Source of the DNA: Alcaligenaceae bacterium CGII-47
GTDB lineage: Bacteria; Pseudomonadota; Gammaproteobacteria; Burkholderiales; Burkholderiaceae_B
Direction of reading: 5' to 3'
DNA length: 64,000 bases
Assembly: GCA_019166125.1 (NCBI GenBank)
Contig: JAHTBO010000004.1
Span: 2,115 to 66,114 of the forward strand
Shown here: piece after piece, positions 42,848 to 52,292 of the stretch
Layout of the letters: each line of letters opens with the position of its first letter
Position numbering within the stretch: position 1 is the stretch's first letter
Notes under the pieces: generated by a model
What the model was told of the DNA's origin: nothing
The model's database searches: none
Seen by the model: the letters and a program-made list of their open reading frames with translations, nothing else
Translations under genes and position numbers: made by a program

Positions 42848-43714
42848 GTGAGCCGTAATGTTCGTTGTGGGTTGATTCAGACTGCTGTCCCTAGTGGGAC
42901 TGCGCTGTCGGTGAAGGCCCTTGGTAAGTCGATGCTGGATAAGCACCTGCCATTTATTGAGGAAGCAGGACAAAAAGGGGTGCAGATCCTGTGCATGCAG
43001 GAATTATTCAATGGGCCTTATTTTTGTTCTGAACAAGAAACTAAATGGTTCGATCTCGCAGAGCCGATACCGGATGGCGATACGACCAGGCTGATGCAGG
43101 ATATCGCTCGGAAATACAGCATGGTCATCGTCGTCCCTATTTTTGAAAAAGAGCAGTCTGGCGTTTTTTACAATACCGCCGCTGTGATCGATGCGGATGG
43201 AACATATCTGGGAAAATATCGTAAACACCATATTCCATTTGTCAGTCCGGGTGGGCATGAAAAGTATTATTTCAAGCCGGGAAACCTGGGTTTTCCGGTG
43301 TTCAAAACCAGGTACGCGGATATAGGTGTCTATATCTGTTACGACCGTCATTTCCCCGAAGGCGCCCGTGCCCTGGGTTTGAATGGTGCGGAGATTGTTT
43401 TTAACCCTTCAGCGACAGTCATGGGGCTCTCGGAGCATTTGTGGGAGCTTGAGCAGCCTGCCCATGCGGTCGCCAATGGCTACTTTATGGCGGCAATCAA
43501 TCGTGTGGGGAGAGAGGGGTTCGGAAAATTTTATGGAAAGAGCTATTTCTGTAATCCAACGGGGAAAATAGTAGCGCAGGCCGGTTCGGAGAGCGATGAG
43601 CTATTGATTGCCGATCTGGATCTTGACGAGATAGACGGAGTGAGAAATGCGTGGCAGTTCTATCGTGATAGGCGACCTGATGCCTATGGCGATCTGACGG
43701 ACGCGGGTAAGTAA
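42848..43714 (+). CDS. Carbon-nitrogen hydrolase (beta-ureidopropionase / N-carbamoyl amidohydrolase type)
   Basis: A 288-residue nitrilase-superfamily enzyme with the catalytic triad Glu52 (CMQELFNGPYF), Lys126 (YRKHHIP) and Cys164 (ICYDRHFPE). The YFCSEQ segment and PFVSPGGHEKYYFKPGN resemble beta-ureidopropionases and N-carbamoylputrescine amidases, which release ammonia and carbon dioxide from N-carbamoyl amines or beta-amino acids. The GTG at 42848 is chosen because it follows GGAGGAG; the frame is open further upstream only from a TTG overlapping that site. It suggests the pathway passes through a carbamoylated or amide intermediate. Confidence 0.9.
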   Translation: MSRNVRCGLIQTAVPSGTALSVKALGKSMLDKHLPFIEEAGQKGVQILCMQELFNGPYFCSEQETKWFDLAEPIPDGDTTRLMQDIARKYSMVIVVPIFEKEQSGVFYNTAAVIDADGTYLGKYRKHHIPFVSPGGHEKYYFKPGNLGFPVFKTRYADIGVYICYDRHFPEGARALGLNGAEIVFNPSATVMGLSEHLWELEQPAHAVANGYFMAAINRVGREGFGKFYGKSYFCNPTGKIVAQAGSESDELLIADLDLDEIDGVRNAWQFYRDRRPDAYGDLTDAGK

Positions 43715-43796
43715 ATGAGCGTCGGAAAATATTGATTAACGCGCGAACGATAGGAAATAGACTCATTGGTTCGGGCAGCCTCGCATTGGAAATATA

Positions 43797-45083
43797 GTGA
43801 TTCGATACATAAAGTCGGGAAAGACAGATGATGCACAATCTGCTGTCTCGGAGCAGACACAGGGCATCGTGGCGGAGATCATCCGTGCTGTTCGGCAACG
43901 CGGCGACGAGGCCGTGCGTGAGTTTTCCCGAAAATTTGATCAATGGAACCCGGCCTCCTTTCGTCTCGACGAAGCTCAAATTGCCGAGTGTGTCGCGTCG
44001 CTCTCGGATACAGAGCGTGGCGACCTGGCGTTTGCCCAGGCCCAGGTTCGCCGTTTTGCTGAGGCTCAAAAATCAGCGCTTGTGGATATCGAGATAGAAA
44101 CCCTGCCGGGTGTTGTATTAGGGCATAAAAACATACCGGTAGGGTCGGTGGGCTGCTATGTCCCAGGGGGAAGATACCCGCTCATTGCGTCCTCGCACAT
44201 GAGCGTCGTAACGGCCAAGGTCGCCGGAGTTGCGCACATCGCTACGATGGCGCCGCCCTTTAATGGTCGACCCAATGCGGCCATAGTGACCGCGATGCAT
44301 ATGGCGGGAGCGGATGAGATCTACTGTGTCGGAGGCGTGCAGGCGATTGCTGCGATGGCACTGGGAACCGAGACTTTCAAGCAGGTGGACATGGTCGTGG
44401 GGCCCGGGAATGCCTATGTTGCTGAAGCCAAACGCCAGCTCTTTGGTGAAATCGGCATAGACTTGATTGCCGGACCCACCGAAACGCTCGTAATAGCGGA
44501 TCACACCTGTGACGTTGAGATGGTGGCGACAGATCTCCTTGGCCAGGCCGAGCATGGGCTCAATTCGCCGACGGTCTTTCTGACGACATCAAAACAGCTG
44601 GCTGATGATCTGCCAAAGGAAATTGAACGCCAACTGACGGTGTTACCCACGGCCGGCGTGGCGGGCCAGGCCTGGCGAGATTATGGTCAGATCATTCTGT
44701 GCGATACGATCGAGGAGCTTGTGCAGGAGGCCGACAGAATCGCATCTGAACATGTGCAGGTCATGACTGAAGATCCAGAATACTTCCTGGAGCACCTGAG
44801 GAACTATGGGTCGCTATTCCTCGGATCCAGAACGAATGTGGCCTATGGCGACAAGGTTATCGGCACCAACCATACGCTGCCGACTATGAGGGCGGCGCGC
44901 TATACCGGGGGTTTGTGGGTTGGTAAATTCCTCAAGACGTGCACGTACCAGCGTGTGGTGACCGACGAAGCTTCCGTCCTTTTAGGGGAGTATTGTTCTC
45001 GCCTCTGCGCAATGGAGGGGTTTGCCGGTCATCAGGCACAGGCTGATCTGCGGGTCCGTCGTTATGGGAAGAAAAAACCCTGA
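43797..45083 (+). CDS. Histidinol-dehydrogenase-family alcohol dehydrogenase
   Basis: A 428-residue HisD-family enzyme, zinc-dependent and NAD-linked, oxidising an alcohol through an aldehyde to an acid. All key positions are kept: zinc ligands Gln250, His253, Asp352 and His412, and catalytic Glu318-His319 (ASEHVQV). [16 protein letters not shown] and [15 protein letters not shown] are the NAD/structural blocks. No other histidine-biosynthesis genes are nearby, and it ends a catabolic operon. Like other HisD paralogues in degradation clusters, it probably oxidises a pathway alcohol rather than histidinol. It starts at GTG, 82 bp after the previous gene. Confidence 0.88.
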   Translation: MIRYIKSGKTDDAQSAVSEQTQGIVAEIIRAVRQRGDEAVREFSRKFDQWNPASFRLDEAQIAECVASLSDTERGDLAFAQAQVRRFAEAQKSALVDIEIETLPGVVLGHKNIPVGSVGCYVPGGRYPLIASSHMSVVTAKVAGVAHIATMAPPFNGRPNAAIVTAMHMAGADEIYCVGGVQAIAAMALGTETFKQVDMVVGPGNAYVAEAKRQLFGEIGIDLIAGPTETLVIADHTCDVEMVATDLLGQAEHGLNSPTVFLTTSKQLADDLPKEIERQLTVLPTAGVAGQAWRDYGQIILCDTIEELVQEADRIASEHVQVMTEDPEYFLEHLRNYGSLFLGSRTNVAYGDKVIGTNHTLPTMRAARYTGGLWVGKFLKTCTYQRVVTDEASVLLGEYCSRLCAMEGFAGHQAQADLRVRRYGKKKP

Positions 45084-45216
45084 TATTGCACTTGGCTAGG
45101 TGCTGACAGGCGGAGTGGACGTGAGATGGGCTCATGCTGGTGTGCAACGCAGAGTCTCTGGATTATGGATCGCTTGCACGGTATCCTGAGTGGGTAGCCT
45201 AACAATAGGAGCCAAA

Positions 45217-45939
45217 ATGTCCTTACGCCTACCTCTCCTGATTGTCCAGATGGGTTCTCCTCCGGATGCCTTGCGCGAGCAATTTGGTGATCAGTCAGAT
45301 TGGTTCCGAACAGCTGTGGGTGATGCCGCGCATCGCATCCGCGTGGCGCATCCTGATTTGGGCGAGGCGTTGCCTGATGTGTCAGAGTTCGCCGCCGCAG
45401 TGATCACCGGCTCATGGGCGATGGTGACCGATCGGGCGGACTGGAGTGAGCGCACGGGCCGATGGACCAAGGGGCTGATCGAGGCAGGCAAACCACTGCT
45501 GGGCGTGTGTTACGGGCATCAGCTGATGGCGGATGTGATGGGCGGCGTGACGGACTACCACCCGGCTGGCCGGGAGCTAGGTACGTTGCCCATCACCCTG
45601 AACGCACAAGGTCGTGAAGATCCGTGGTTGGGGCAACTGCCGCCCGTGTTCAGTGCGCATCTGACGCATGCGCAGACGGTGCTCGTGCCGCCGCCAGGGA
45701 CGCAATTGTTGGCCAGCTCAACGCACGATCCGCATCAGATCCTGCGCTATGGCCCCGATGTCCTATCGGTCCAGTTTCATCCCGAGTTCAGTGAGGATCT
45801 CTTTAATGCTTGCGTGCTCAAGCGCGAGTCGGCGCTGGTGGCTGAGGGGATAGACCTGGAGGCTCTTAAATCCAGCATCCACGAGACACCCTACGCTCGG
45901 CAAATCCTTCTCCAGTTTGCGCGTAGATACGCGAGCTAG
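45217..45939 (+). CDS. Class I glutamine amidotransferase-like protein
   Basis: A 240-residue GATase1-fold protein with the nucleophile elbow GVCYGHQ (Cys98) and the His188-x-Glu190 pair in QFHPEFSE, so the full Cys-His-Glu triad is present. It lacks a synthase domain, like the stand-alone YfeJ-type GMP-synthase-like proteins, which may hydrolyse glutamine or gamma-glutamyl compounds. The ATG follows AGGAGCC. It follows the HisD-like gene by 133 bp on the same strand, so it may have its own promoter. Confidence 0.87.
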   Translation: MSLRLPLLIVQMGSPPDALREQFGDQSDWFRTAVGDAAHRIRVAHPDLGEALPDVSEFAAAVITGSWAMVTDRADWSERTGRWTKGLIEAGKPLLGVCYGHQLMADVMGGVTDYHPAGRELGTLPITLNAQGREDPWLGQLPPVFSAHLTHAQTVLVPPPGTQLLASSTHDPHQILRYGPDVLSVQFHPEFSEDLFNACVLKRESALVAEGIDLEALKSSIHETPYARQILLQFARRYAS

Positions 45940-46026
45940 TCGTACCCAGTCTGATCTAGCTGAGATCTAAATAGTGGATGCCTATAATGGTTCACACTGT
46001 TTCATACTCTTTACCTAGGAATCATC

Positions 46027-46536
46027 ATGGCTATTTCGCTTTATGCTAGTTCAGTTCCGGTTTTTCAACAGATGCTCAATAGCCTGGACGCCATTCTGAG
46101 CAAGGCAGAAGCGCATGCGACCGAGCGAAGAATTGAACCGGATGCTTTGTTGCAGGCACGCTTGTACCCGGATATGTTCCCGTTCATCCGACAGGTGCAG
46201 ATTGCTGCGGATTTTGCTCGTGGCACATCGGCTCGTCTGGCAGGGGCAGAGGTGCCCACCTATGATGGCGATGAGAAAACCTTTGCTGACTTGCATGCCT
46301 TAATTAAAAAATCACTCGATTTTATCAATGGCTTTACGGCTGCCCAGATCGACGGCCAGGAGAGTCGCACGATTGTCTTGCGCCCGGGCACACCTAAGGA
46401 AAGGCAACTTACCGGGCAGGCCTACCTGCTGAGCTACAGTCTGCCGCAGTTTTTCTTTCACGTCACGACTGCCTATGCCCTCCTACGTCACAACGGCGTC
46501 GAGGTGGGTAAGCGCGACTATATGGGTCAGTACTGA
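46027..46536 (+). CDS. DUF1993 family protein
   Basis: A 169-residue soluble, mainly helical protein. SLYASSVPVFQQMLNSLDAILSKAEAHA at the N-terminus, ARLYPDMFPFIRQVQIAADFARG in the middle and LLSYSLPQFFFHVTTAYALLRHNGVEVGKRDYMG at the end are the DUF1993 signature. These proteins have a DinB-like four-helix fold. No enzymatic function is established. It lies 9 bp before the MtfA-YajQ fusion gene and may share its transcript. Confidence 0.9.
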   Translation: MAISLYASSVPVFQQMLNSLDAILSKAEAHATERRIEPDALLQARLYPDMFPFIRQVQIAADFARGTSARLAGAEVPTYDGDEKTFADLHALIKKSLDFINGFTAAQIDGQESRTIVLRPGTPKERQLTGQAYLLSYSLPQFFFHVTTAYALLRHNGVEVGKRDYMGQY

Positions 46537-46545
46537 CACACGCGC

Positions 46546-47928
46546 ATGTTCAGGTGGCTTGCAGGTCGAGGCGCCACGCGCCGTCAGGTCGCCCGCGAGC
46601 TGGCGCGCATCACCGATGAAGCATGGCATAGAGCGGTAGGCGATCACTCCTTTTTGATGGGCTTGTCGAGCGCGGAGAACAATGCCTTGCGCGAGCGTGC
46701 CGCGTGGCTGCTGGCTAGCAAGGCATTTATTGGGGCGCAAGGCTTGGTGGTGACCGACGAGATCAGGCTGGCCATCGCTATTCAGGCAGCCTTGCCGATA
46801 CTGAACTTGGACCTCGTGTTGTACGAGGGCTGGACGGATATTGTCATCTATCCGGGTGGGTTTCTAATACCGCGCACCGAGATCGATGAGGCGGGCGTTG
46901 TACACGAAACCATGCAGGAGGCGTCGGGTGAGGCCTGGGAAGGTGGCCCGGTGATTCTATCGTGGGAGGATGCGGGCCCCGATGCATCGCACGCGACGAA
47001 TGTCGTCATTCACGAGTTCGCCCACAAGCTCGACCTCCACGCAGGCGGCGCCGATGGTTTGCCCAGCTTGAGCGTCCATCCGCAGATCAATCCGCGGCAA
47101 TGGAGGCGTGTGCTGGATACCTCATTTGAGGATTTCCATCATGCCTTGATCGCGATCGAGGCCGCTATCCCGCATGATATCGACCCAGAATCAGAGGCGG
47201 CAGCGGCGTGGTTCGCGACCTTGCCGCTGGACCCGTATGCGGCGACTGATCGGGGTGAGTTCTTTGCGGTGAGTACGGAGGCATTTTTTGTCGATCCGTT
47301 ACCGCTCGCCAAGGCCCTGCCCCAATGGTATGGCTTGCTGGCTCAGTATTATCGACAGGATCCCGTGTGCCGACTTGTGCCGATTTCGTCAAACCGGGAA
47401 ATCGGCCTAAACTTCAGGGATCATGTTTTCTATAGGATGAGCAACGTGCCCAGTTTTGATGTGGTCTCTGAGGTGGATAAGCACGAACTCAGCAACGCCG
47501 TTGATCAGGCGAATCGTGAGTTGGCGACGCGTTTTGACTTCAAGGGTTCAGACGCGAGCTTTGAACTGGAAGGCTACGAGGTGACACAGGTGGCCTCCAG
47601 TGCGTTTCAGCTCAAGCAGATGCTCGATATCCTGCGCGGCCGCCTGTCGGCGCGTGGGATTGATGTGCGTTGTATAGAGGCTGCCGATCCGCTAGAAAAT
47701 CTAGGGGGCGCGCGCCAAAAAATCACGATCCGACAGGGGATCGAGCAGAGCGTGTCGAAAAAGCTCATCGCAGCGATCAAGCAGGCCAAAATCAAGGTCG
47801 ACATGCAGATCAACGGCGATAAGCTTCGTATCAGTGGTAAGAAACGCGATGATCTGCAAGAGGCGATTGCGCTGCTGCGCAAGACCGATGTAGAGCTACC
47901 CCTGCAGTATCAGAATTTCCGCGACTAA
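46546..47928 (+). CDS. In-frame fusion of MtfA-type zinc peptidase and YajQ-type nucleotide-binding protein
   Basis: One 460-residue frame holds two complete proteins normally made separately. Residues 1 to about 290 are an MtfA/DUF980 peptidase with zinc motif HEFAH (156-160) and a downstream STEAFF glutamate; MtfA regulates the Mlc repressor in enterics. Residues 298-460 are a full 163-residue YajQ/DUF520 protein beginning MSNVPSFDVVSEVDKHELSNAV and ending LQYQNFRD. YajQ proteins bind RNA or nucleotides, and some bind cyclic di-GMP. The YajQ ATG would be at 47437, but it has no proper ribosome site of its own. No stop codon separates the parts. The 3' end overlaps the converging GMC gene by 4 bp. 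Confidence 0.87.
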   Translation: MFRWLAGRGATRRQVARELARITDEAWHRAVGDHSFLMGLSSAENNALRERAAWLLASKAFIGAQGLVVTDEIRLAIAIQAALPILNLDLVLYEGWTDIVIYPGGFLIPRTEIDEAGVVHETMQEASGEAWEGGPVILSWEDAGPDASHATNVVIHEFAHKLDLHAGGADGLPSLSVHPQINPRQWRRVLDTSFEDFHHALIAIEAAIPHDIDPESEAAAAWFATLPLDPYAATDRGEFFAVSTEAFFVDPLPLAKALPQWYGLLAQYYRQDPVCRLVPISSNREIGLNFRDHVFYRMSNVPSFDVVSEVDKHELSNAVDQANRELATRFDFKGSDASFELEGYEVTQVASSAFQLKQMLDILRGRLSARGIDVRCIEAADPLENLGGARQKITIRQGIEQSVSKKLIAAIKQAKIKVDMQINGDKLRISGKKRDDLQEAIALLRKTDVELPLQYQNFRD

Positions 47929-49541
47929 GCGGCATCCTCCAAAATCATATCAGCCGCCTTCTCTGCGACCATGATCGCGGCGGCATTCGTATTGCCCGAC
48001 ACCAACGAGGGAAAAATTGACGTGTCTGCAATACGCAGTCGCTCGATGCCGTATACCCGTAGCCGATGATCAAGCACGCCGGTGCGTGGGTCCGGGCCCA
48101 TGCGGCATGATGAGCAGGCATGAAAGACGCTCCAGGCGCTGGCGCGGATGTTTTGCATAAGCTGCTCGTCGCTCGTGCAGTCTGCACCGGGATGAAGCTC
48201 TGCGCTGATGATGCCTTTGAGCGCCGGGGTGGCCGCCAGCGTGCGTATGAATTTGACGCCTTGCAACAGTTCCTGGATATCGCTCTGGACCGATAGGTAG
48301 TTAGGTTGTATCTCTGGGGCCTCATGCGGGTTTGTCGAGCGGATTCTGACGTAACCGCTGGATTTGGGCCGACAGTTCGACACACCAAGCAAAAAGGCTG
48401 AAAAAGGATCTGGATTCATCAGGGGCCGGGTGCCCGCAGGTGCTCGGGTATAGCTGACCGGGGAAAAATAAAGCTGCATATTGGCCTGGGCCATTCCCGG
48501 ATCAGTCTTAAAAAAACCACCACCCTGGTTGATGCTCAGGCCCAAGGGGCCACGTCGATACAGCAGATACTTCAGGCCCGCCTGGAGCTTGCCCCACCAT
48601 GGGTGTAATTCATCATTTAGGGTTCTTTGTGTGCATTTGAATAAGTAATCGACACCGAGGTGATCCTGCAGGTTAAGGCCGACAGCGGGGCTGTCGTGGA
48701 TTACTGCGATGCCCAGCGGCTCGAGCACCTCGCGTGGGCCGATGCCCGAGAGCTGCAGCAGTTGCGGCGTGTTGATCGCACCGCCGCACACGATGACTTC
48801 CTTATTGGCTCGTATGGGGTGACGGCGCCCGTGCCGCTCGTACTCGACACCGATCGCTTGGGTGCCCGCCAGCAGTACGCGCGAGACGTGAGCATGGGTC
48901 AGGACGGTCAGATTGCGCCGCCTGGATGCGGGCCGCAGGTACGCCTTCGCGGCAGACATGCGAAAGCCCTGTTTAAGCGTAAGTTGGTACAAACCGATGC
49001 CGTCTTGGTGCGCGCCATTGAAGTCGGGGTTATAGGCCAGGCCAGCTTGCAGCCCAGCCTGCAGGTAGGTCTGGCATAAGGGGTGCAGCTCTTGGGAGAC
49101 GTCCGATATGTACAGCGGTCCAGTCGCGCCGCGATAGTCGTTGGCGCCTGCCTGATTGGTTTCTATCTTTTTAAAATAAGGCAGCACATCTGTGTAGCGC
49201 CATCCTGGATTGCCGGCGGCGGCCCAATTGTCGTAATCGAGCGCGTTGCCGCGGATAAAGACCATCGCGTTAATCGAGCTGGAGCCACCTAATACGCGTC
49301 CCCGGGGCCAGTAGCTAGGCGTATTGTTCAAGCCTGGCACGGGCTCGGTCAAATACATCCAGTTAACCGCTTTCTGGTAATAGGTTTTGCCATAACCGAT
49401 GGGTACCTGGACCCAAAAACGCCGATCGCTGCCGCCCGCCTCTAGTAGCAGGACGCGATAGCGCCCACTCTCGCTTAGGCGATTCGCCAGCACGCATCCT
49501 GACGAGCCAGCACCGACGATGATGTAGTCGTATTGATCCAC
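47925..49541 (-). CDS. GMC-family FAD-dependent alcohol/choline dehydrogenase
   Basis: A 538-residue glucose-methanol-choline oxidoreductase (BetA/AlkJ-like). FAD motif: YIIVGAGSSGCVLANRL (residues 6-22). GMC signature 1: WPRGRVLGGSSSINAMVFIRG. GMC signature 2: GGAINTPQLLQLSGIG. The C-terminal active site includes WSVFHACSSCRMG with a catalytic His and a later NTNAAAIMVAEKAAD helix. It oxidises a primary alcohol to an aldehyde and lies 4 bp from the aldehyde dehydrogenase gene, which would complete oxidation to the acid. No signal peptide. The alcohol is unknown; choline is only one possibility. Confidence 0.9.
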   Translation of the reverse strand: MDQYDYIIVGAGSSGCVLANRLSESGRYRVLLLEAGGSDRRFWVQVPIGYGKTYYQKAVNWMYLTEPVPGLNNTPSYWPRGRVLGGSSSINAMVFIRGNALDYDNWAAAGNPGWRYTDVLPYFKKIETNQAGANDYRGATGPLYISDVSQELHPLCQTYLQAGLQAGLAYNPDFNGAHQDGIGLYQLTLKQGFRMSAAKAYLRPASRRRNLTVLTHAHVSRVLLAGTQAIGVEYERHGRRHPIRANKEVIVCGGAINTPQLLQLSGIGPREVLEPLGIAVIHDSPAVGLNLQDHLGVDYLFKCTQRTLNDELHPWWGKLQAGLKYLLYRRGPLGLSINQGGGFFKTDPGMAQANMQLYFSPVSYTRAPAGTRPLMNPDPFSAFLLGVSNCRPKSSGYVRIRSTNPHEAPEIQPNYLSVQSDIQELLQGVKFIRTLAATPALKGIISAELHPGADCTSDEQLMQNIRASAWSVFHACSSCRMGPDPRTGVLDHRLRVYGIERLRIADTSIFPSLVSGNTNAAAIMVAEKAADMILEDAA

Positions 49542-49545
49542 GCGC

Positions 49546-51039
49546 TTAGATTCGTATCGTCACATTTTTGACTCGGCAGTAATTGCGCAAGGCCTCGAGT
49601 CCCTTTTCACGGCCAATGCCCGATAACTTATTGCCACCAAATGGTGTGTAGATACCCCCAGCATAATATTGATTGATCGTCACCTGACCCGCGTCGATAT
49701 CCCGCGCCAGACTAAGTGCTTTTTGAATATCCTTTGTATAGATACATGCGGCTAAGCCGTAGTCGGTACCGTTGGCTGCATGTAAGGCCTCCTCGGCATT
49801 GTCCACGACCTGTACCGCAAGCACCGGGCCAAATATTTCCTCTTGCACGACGCGATCATCAGCGGGGACGTCATCGAGGACGGTGGGCTGGAAAAACCAA
49901 CCCACACCGCTATCGGGGTCGACGGTGCGCTGGCCACCAGTCACAATGCGGATGCCTCGTGTACGCGCGTCGTCAACCATACCTGCGATCTTATCGAGTT
50001 GCTGGCGTGAATTGATGGCACCGATCATCGGGTTCCTGAGTCCATGGCCAATGGTCAATGCCTGGGCCCGTGCTGCAAATTTTGCGATGAACTCGGCGTG
50101 CACACTGCGCTCGATGACCAGACGCGATCCGGCAGAGCATACCTGGCCGGCATTCAAGTAGATGGCTTCGAGCATGTCTTGGACGGCATGATCCAGATCG
50201 CAGTCTGCCAGAACGATGGCAGGAGACTTGCCGCCTAGTTCGAGGGTGACACTGGCGATATGCTGCGCGGCATTTCGCATGACGCGGCGGCCCGTATTGA
50301 TCGAGCCCGTGAAGGTGACATGGCGGACTTTGGGGTGACCGCTTAGGGGCTCACCCACCGCGATACCCGTGCCGGTCACGACATTGCATACGCCTTTGGG
50401 CAGGCCGGCTTCGGTGAAAAGATCCATCAGCATCAAGGCGGTGAGTGATGTGGTTTCGGCGGGCTTGACGATAGCGGTGCACCCGGCAGCCAGGGCCGGT
50501 GCGACACCGCGTATCATGGAAAACATCGGAAAATTCCACGGTACGATATGCGCGGTAACACCAACAGGTTCGAGCTGGTTATAGGACACAAAGTTTCTGC
50601 CCAGCGGGATGGTGTCACCCTGTAGCTTATCGGCGGCGCCCGCGTAATAGTCCAGCATCTTGGCAATGGTTTCCGTGTCCTCCTGGGACTCAGAGAGCGG
50701 CTTGCCGCAATCCAGGGTCTCGGCCACGGCCAGGCGCGGTGCATGGATGCGCACGAGACGGGCGGATTCGCGCAGAACCCGCGCGCGCTGCGCAGGGTCG
50801 ACGTGACGCCACACGTCCTTGAAAGCGCGTTCCGATGATGTGACGGCCGCCTCGACATCCTCGGCATTGCCGGCAGCAAATTGGGCAAAGGGCCTTTCTG
50901 TCCCCGGATCGATGGCCTCTATCCGCGCTTTGGATTCCGAGTCGCGCCATTGACCGTCGATGTAGAGCCGATCCGGTAGGCCCGATAGGGTGCCCGAGCG
51001 CTGGGCTTCGGCGATGTAATCCTTGATGTGGGTGCTCAT
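49546..51039 (-). CDS. NAD(P)-dependent aldehyde dehydrogenase
   Basis: A 497-residue ALDH. PWNFPMFSMIRGVAPALAAGCTAIVKPAE is the cofactor-binding stretch, FTGSINTGRRV follows, the catalytic Glu is in VTLELGGKSPA, and the nucleophilic Cys is in AGQVCSAGSR; EIFGPVLAVQ and FGGNKLSGIGREKG close the family pattern. It resembles betaine/aminoaldehyde and gamma-aminobutyraldehyde dehydrogenases. It lies between the GMC alcohol dehydrogenase and the enolase-superfamily gene in a minus-strand operon, so it probably oxidises the aldehyde made by the former or by the flavin oxidase of the same cluster. Confidence 0.92.
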   Translation of the reverse strand: MSTHIKDYIAEAQRSGTLSGLPDRLYIDGQWRDSESKARIEAIDPGTERPFAQFAAGNAEDVEAAVTSSERAFKDVWRHVDPAQRARVLRESARLVRIHAPRLAVAETLDCGKPLSESQEDTETIAKMLDYYAGAADKLQGDTIPLGRNFVSYNQLEPVGVTAHIVPWNFPMFSMIRGVAPALAAGCTAIVKPAETTSLTALMLMDLFTEAGLPKGVCNVVTGTGIAVGEPLSGHPKVRHVTFTGSINTGRRVMRNAAQHIASVTLELGGKSPAIVLADCDLDHAVQDMLEAIYLNAGQVCSAGSRLVIERSVHAEFIAKFAARAQALTIGHGLRNPMIGAINSRQQLDKIAGMVDDARTRGIRIVTGGQRTVDPDSGVGWFFQPTVLDDVPADDRVVQEEIFGPVLAVQVVDNAEEALHAANGTDYGLAACIYTKDIQKALSLARDIDAGQVTINQYYAGGIYTPFGGNKLSGIGREKGLEALRNYCRVKNVTIRI

Positions 51040-51046
51040 GAAAACT

Positions 51047-52156
51047 TTAATCCAATTGACTGATCTGATAAGCGGCGCCGGCGATCCATTGTGGATTGAT
51101 CTCTACCCCCCAGCCTGGACCTTGTGGAATCTGCACCTTGCCGTCGCGTGCCACCGGGTAATCGGAGTAGATGCCATATTGCCAGGGATAGTAGTCAGCT
51201 TCCTCGATGGAAAATTCGACGTAGGGTCCGGCGTTCTCGATTGCGCCCATCATATGCAGCGTAAATATCGTCACCAGAGACAAATTTGCCGAGTGTGGCG
51301 TACACGGCATGCCAGCCGCCTGAGCCATTTTTGCCACGCGTAGCGTGCGCTCCAGGCCACCCAGATAGCAGATATCGGGCTGGACCACATCGACGATGCG
51401 CGCGTCGATCATATGCTGCCACATGGCTAGGCTATTGTCCTGCTCGCCCCCCGTGATGTCCAGATCCAGGGTGTCGGTCACCGCCTTGGTCCAATCCAGG
51501 TGCCAATAGGGGCAGGGTTCCTCGAAATGGCAGATCCCATGGGCCTCGAGCAGTCGTCCGACCTCGATCGCGCGTTCGGGGCGGTAGCAGCTATTACCGT
51601 CGGCGAGCAGGGCCACCTGATCGCCCAGTGCTGCACGTATTGTGGGGATGATCTCCTCGGTGCGTCCCGGCCACTCGTCCTGGTTGTGGCCGCATTCTGC
51701 GCCCACACGAAATTTAAACGCATCATAGCCATGGGCCTCGCGCAGGCGCAAAAAGCGCTCGGCTTCGGCCTTGGGGGTGATGTCGCGCTTCATGCTCGAA
51801 GCATAGACGCGAATGGGGCGGGGTGTGCCACCGAGCAGTTCGCATACGCTCTTGCCTTGGACTTTGCCGTGCAAATCCCAGATCGCGGTATCCAGGCCGC
51901 CCAAGGCCCGGCACATGTATGAGCCGGGAAATTTGTATTCCTTTTCATAGATGCGATCGATCAGGGCACCCAGGCCGCTGAGCTCGGAGATGTCCTCGCC
52001 AAGCGCATGGAGGGCGACTTGGCGATGCAATACCGTGGCCGAAATATCTGCGTTATAGGACGATACCTGCCCCCAGCCTTCGGCACCATCGTCGGTACGC
52101 AGGCGAACCAGACCGACATCGTGGGTGCAGAATGTTTCGATGCTTTTTATTTTCAT
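51047..52156 (-). CDS. Enolase-superfamily dehydratase/racemase (mandelate racemase type)
   Basis: A 369-residue mandelate-racemase/muconate-lactonizing-type enzyme. Metal ligands are Asp186 (ADGNSCY), Glu212 (FEEPCPYW) and Glu238 (TGGEQDN). Base candidates are Lys148 in FKFR (KxR instead of KxK) and His288 in TPHSANLS paired with Asp261 in QPDICYLGG. This pattern fits acid-sugar or hydroxy-acid dehydratases more than muconate cycloisomerases. The ATG at 52156 gives the standard MKIKSIET start; 12 further in-frame codons lack homology. First gene of the operon with ALDH and GMC genes, divergent from a MocR-type regulator. Confidence 0.88.
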   Translation of the reverse strand: MKIKSIETFCTHDVGLVRLRTDDGAEGWGQVSSYNADISATVLHRQVALHALGEDISELSGLGALIDRIYEKEYKFPGSYMCRALGGLDTAIWDLHGKVQGKSVCELLGGTPRPIRVYASSMKRDITPKAEAERFLRLREAHGYDAFKFRVGAECGHNQDEWPGRTEEIIPTIRAALGDQVALLADGNSCYRPERAIEVGRLLEAHGICHFEEPCPYWHLDWTKAVTDTLDLDITGGEQDNSLAMWQHMIDARIVDVVQPDICYLGGLERTLRVAKMAQAAGMPCTPHSANLSLVTIFTLHMMGAIENAGPYVEFSIEEADYYPWQYGIYSDYPVARDGKVQIPQGPGWGVEINPQWIAGAAYQISQLD

Positions 52157-52220
52157 AATGGGACGCCTGCGCTTGGTTAGAGCGCCCCACACGGCGCCTG
52201 ATATTGTTGATGGTAAAGAT

Positions 52221-52268
52221 AAAATGGTTTCGCGTTAATATCCATTTTGGATAAAGTTGCATACCAAT
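52221..52268. promoter_or_regulatory. Operator-like repeats between the dehydratase operon and its MocR-type regulator
   Basis: AAAATGG (52221-52227) and CCATTTT (52242-52248) form an inverted repeat across 14 bp. A smaller dyad ATCCA-ttt-TGGAT overlaps the right arm. ATACCAAT at 52261-52268, 25 bp before the regulator ATG, equals one arm of the palindrome at 57830-57851 in front of the transporter and oxidase genes. This suggests one regulator acts at both places. Confidence 0.45.
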
Positions 52269-52292
52269 CTGCAGACCCACAGGGGATATCTG

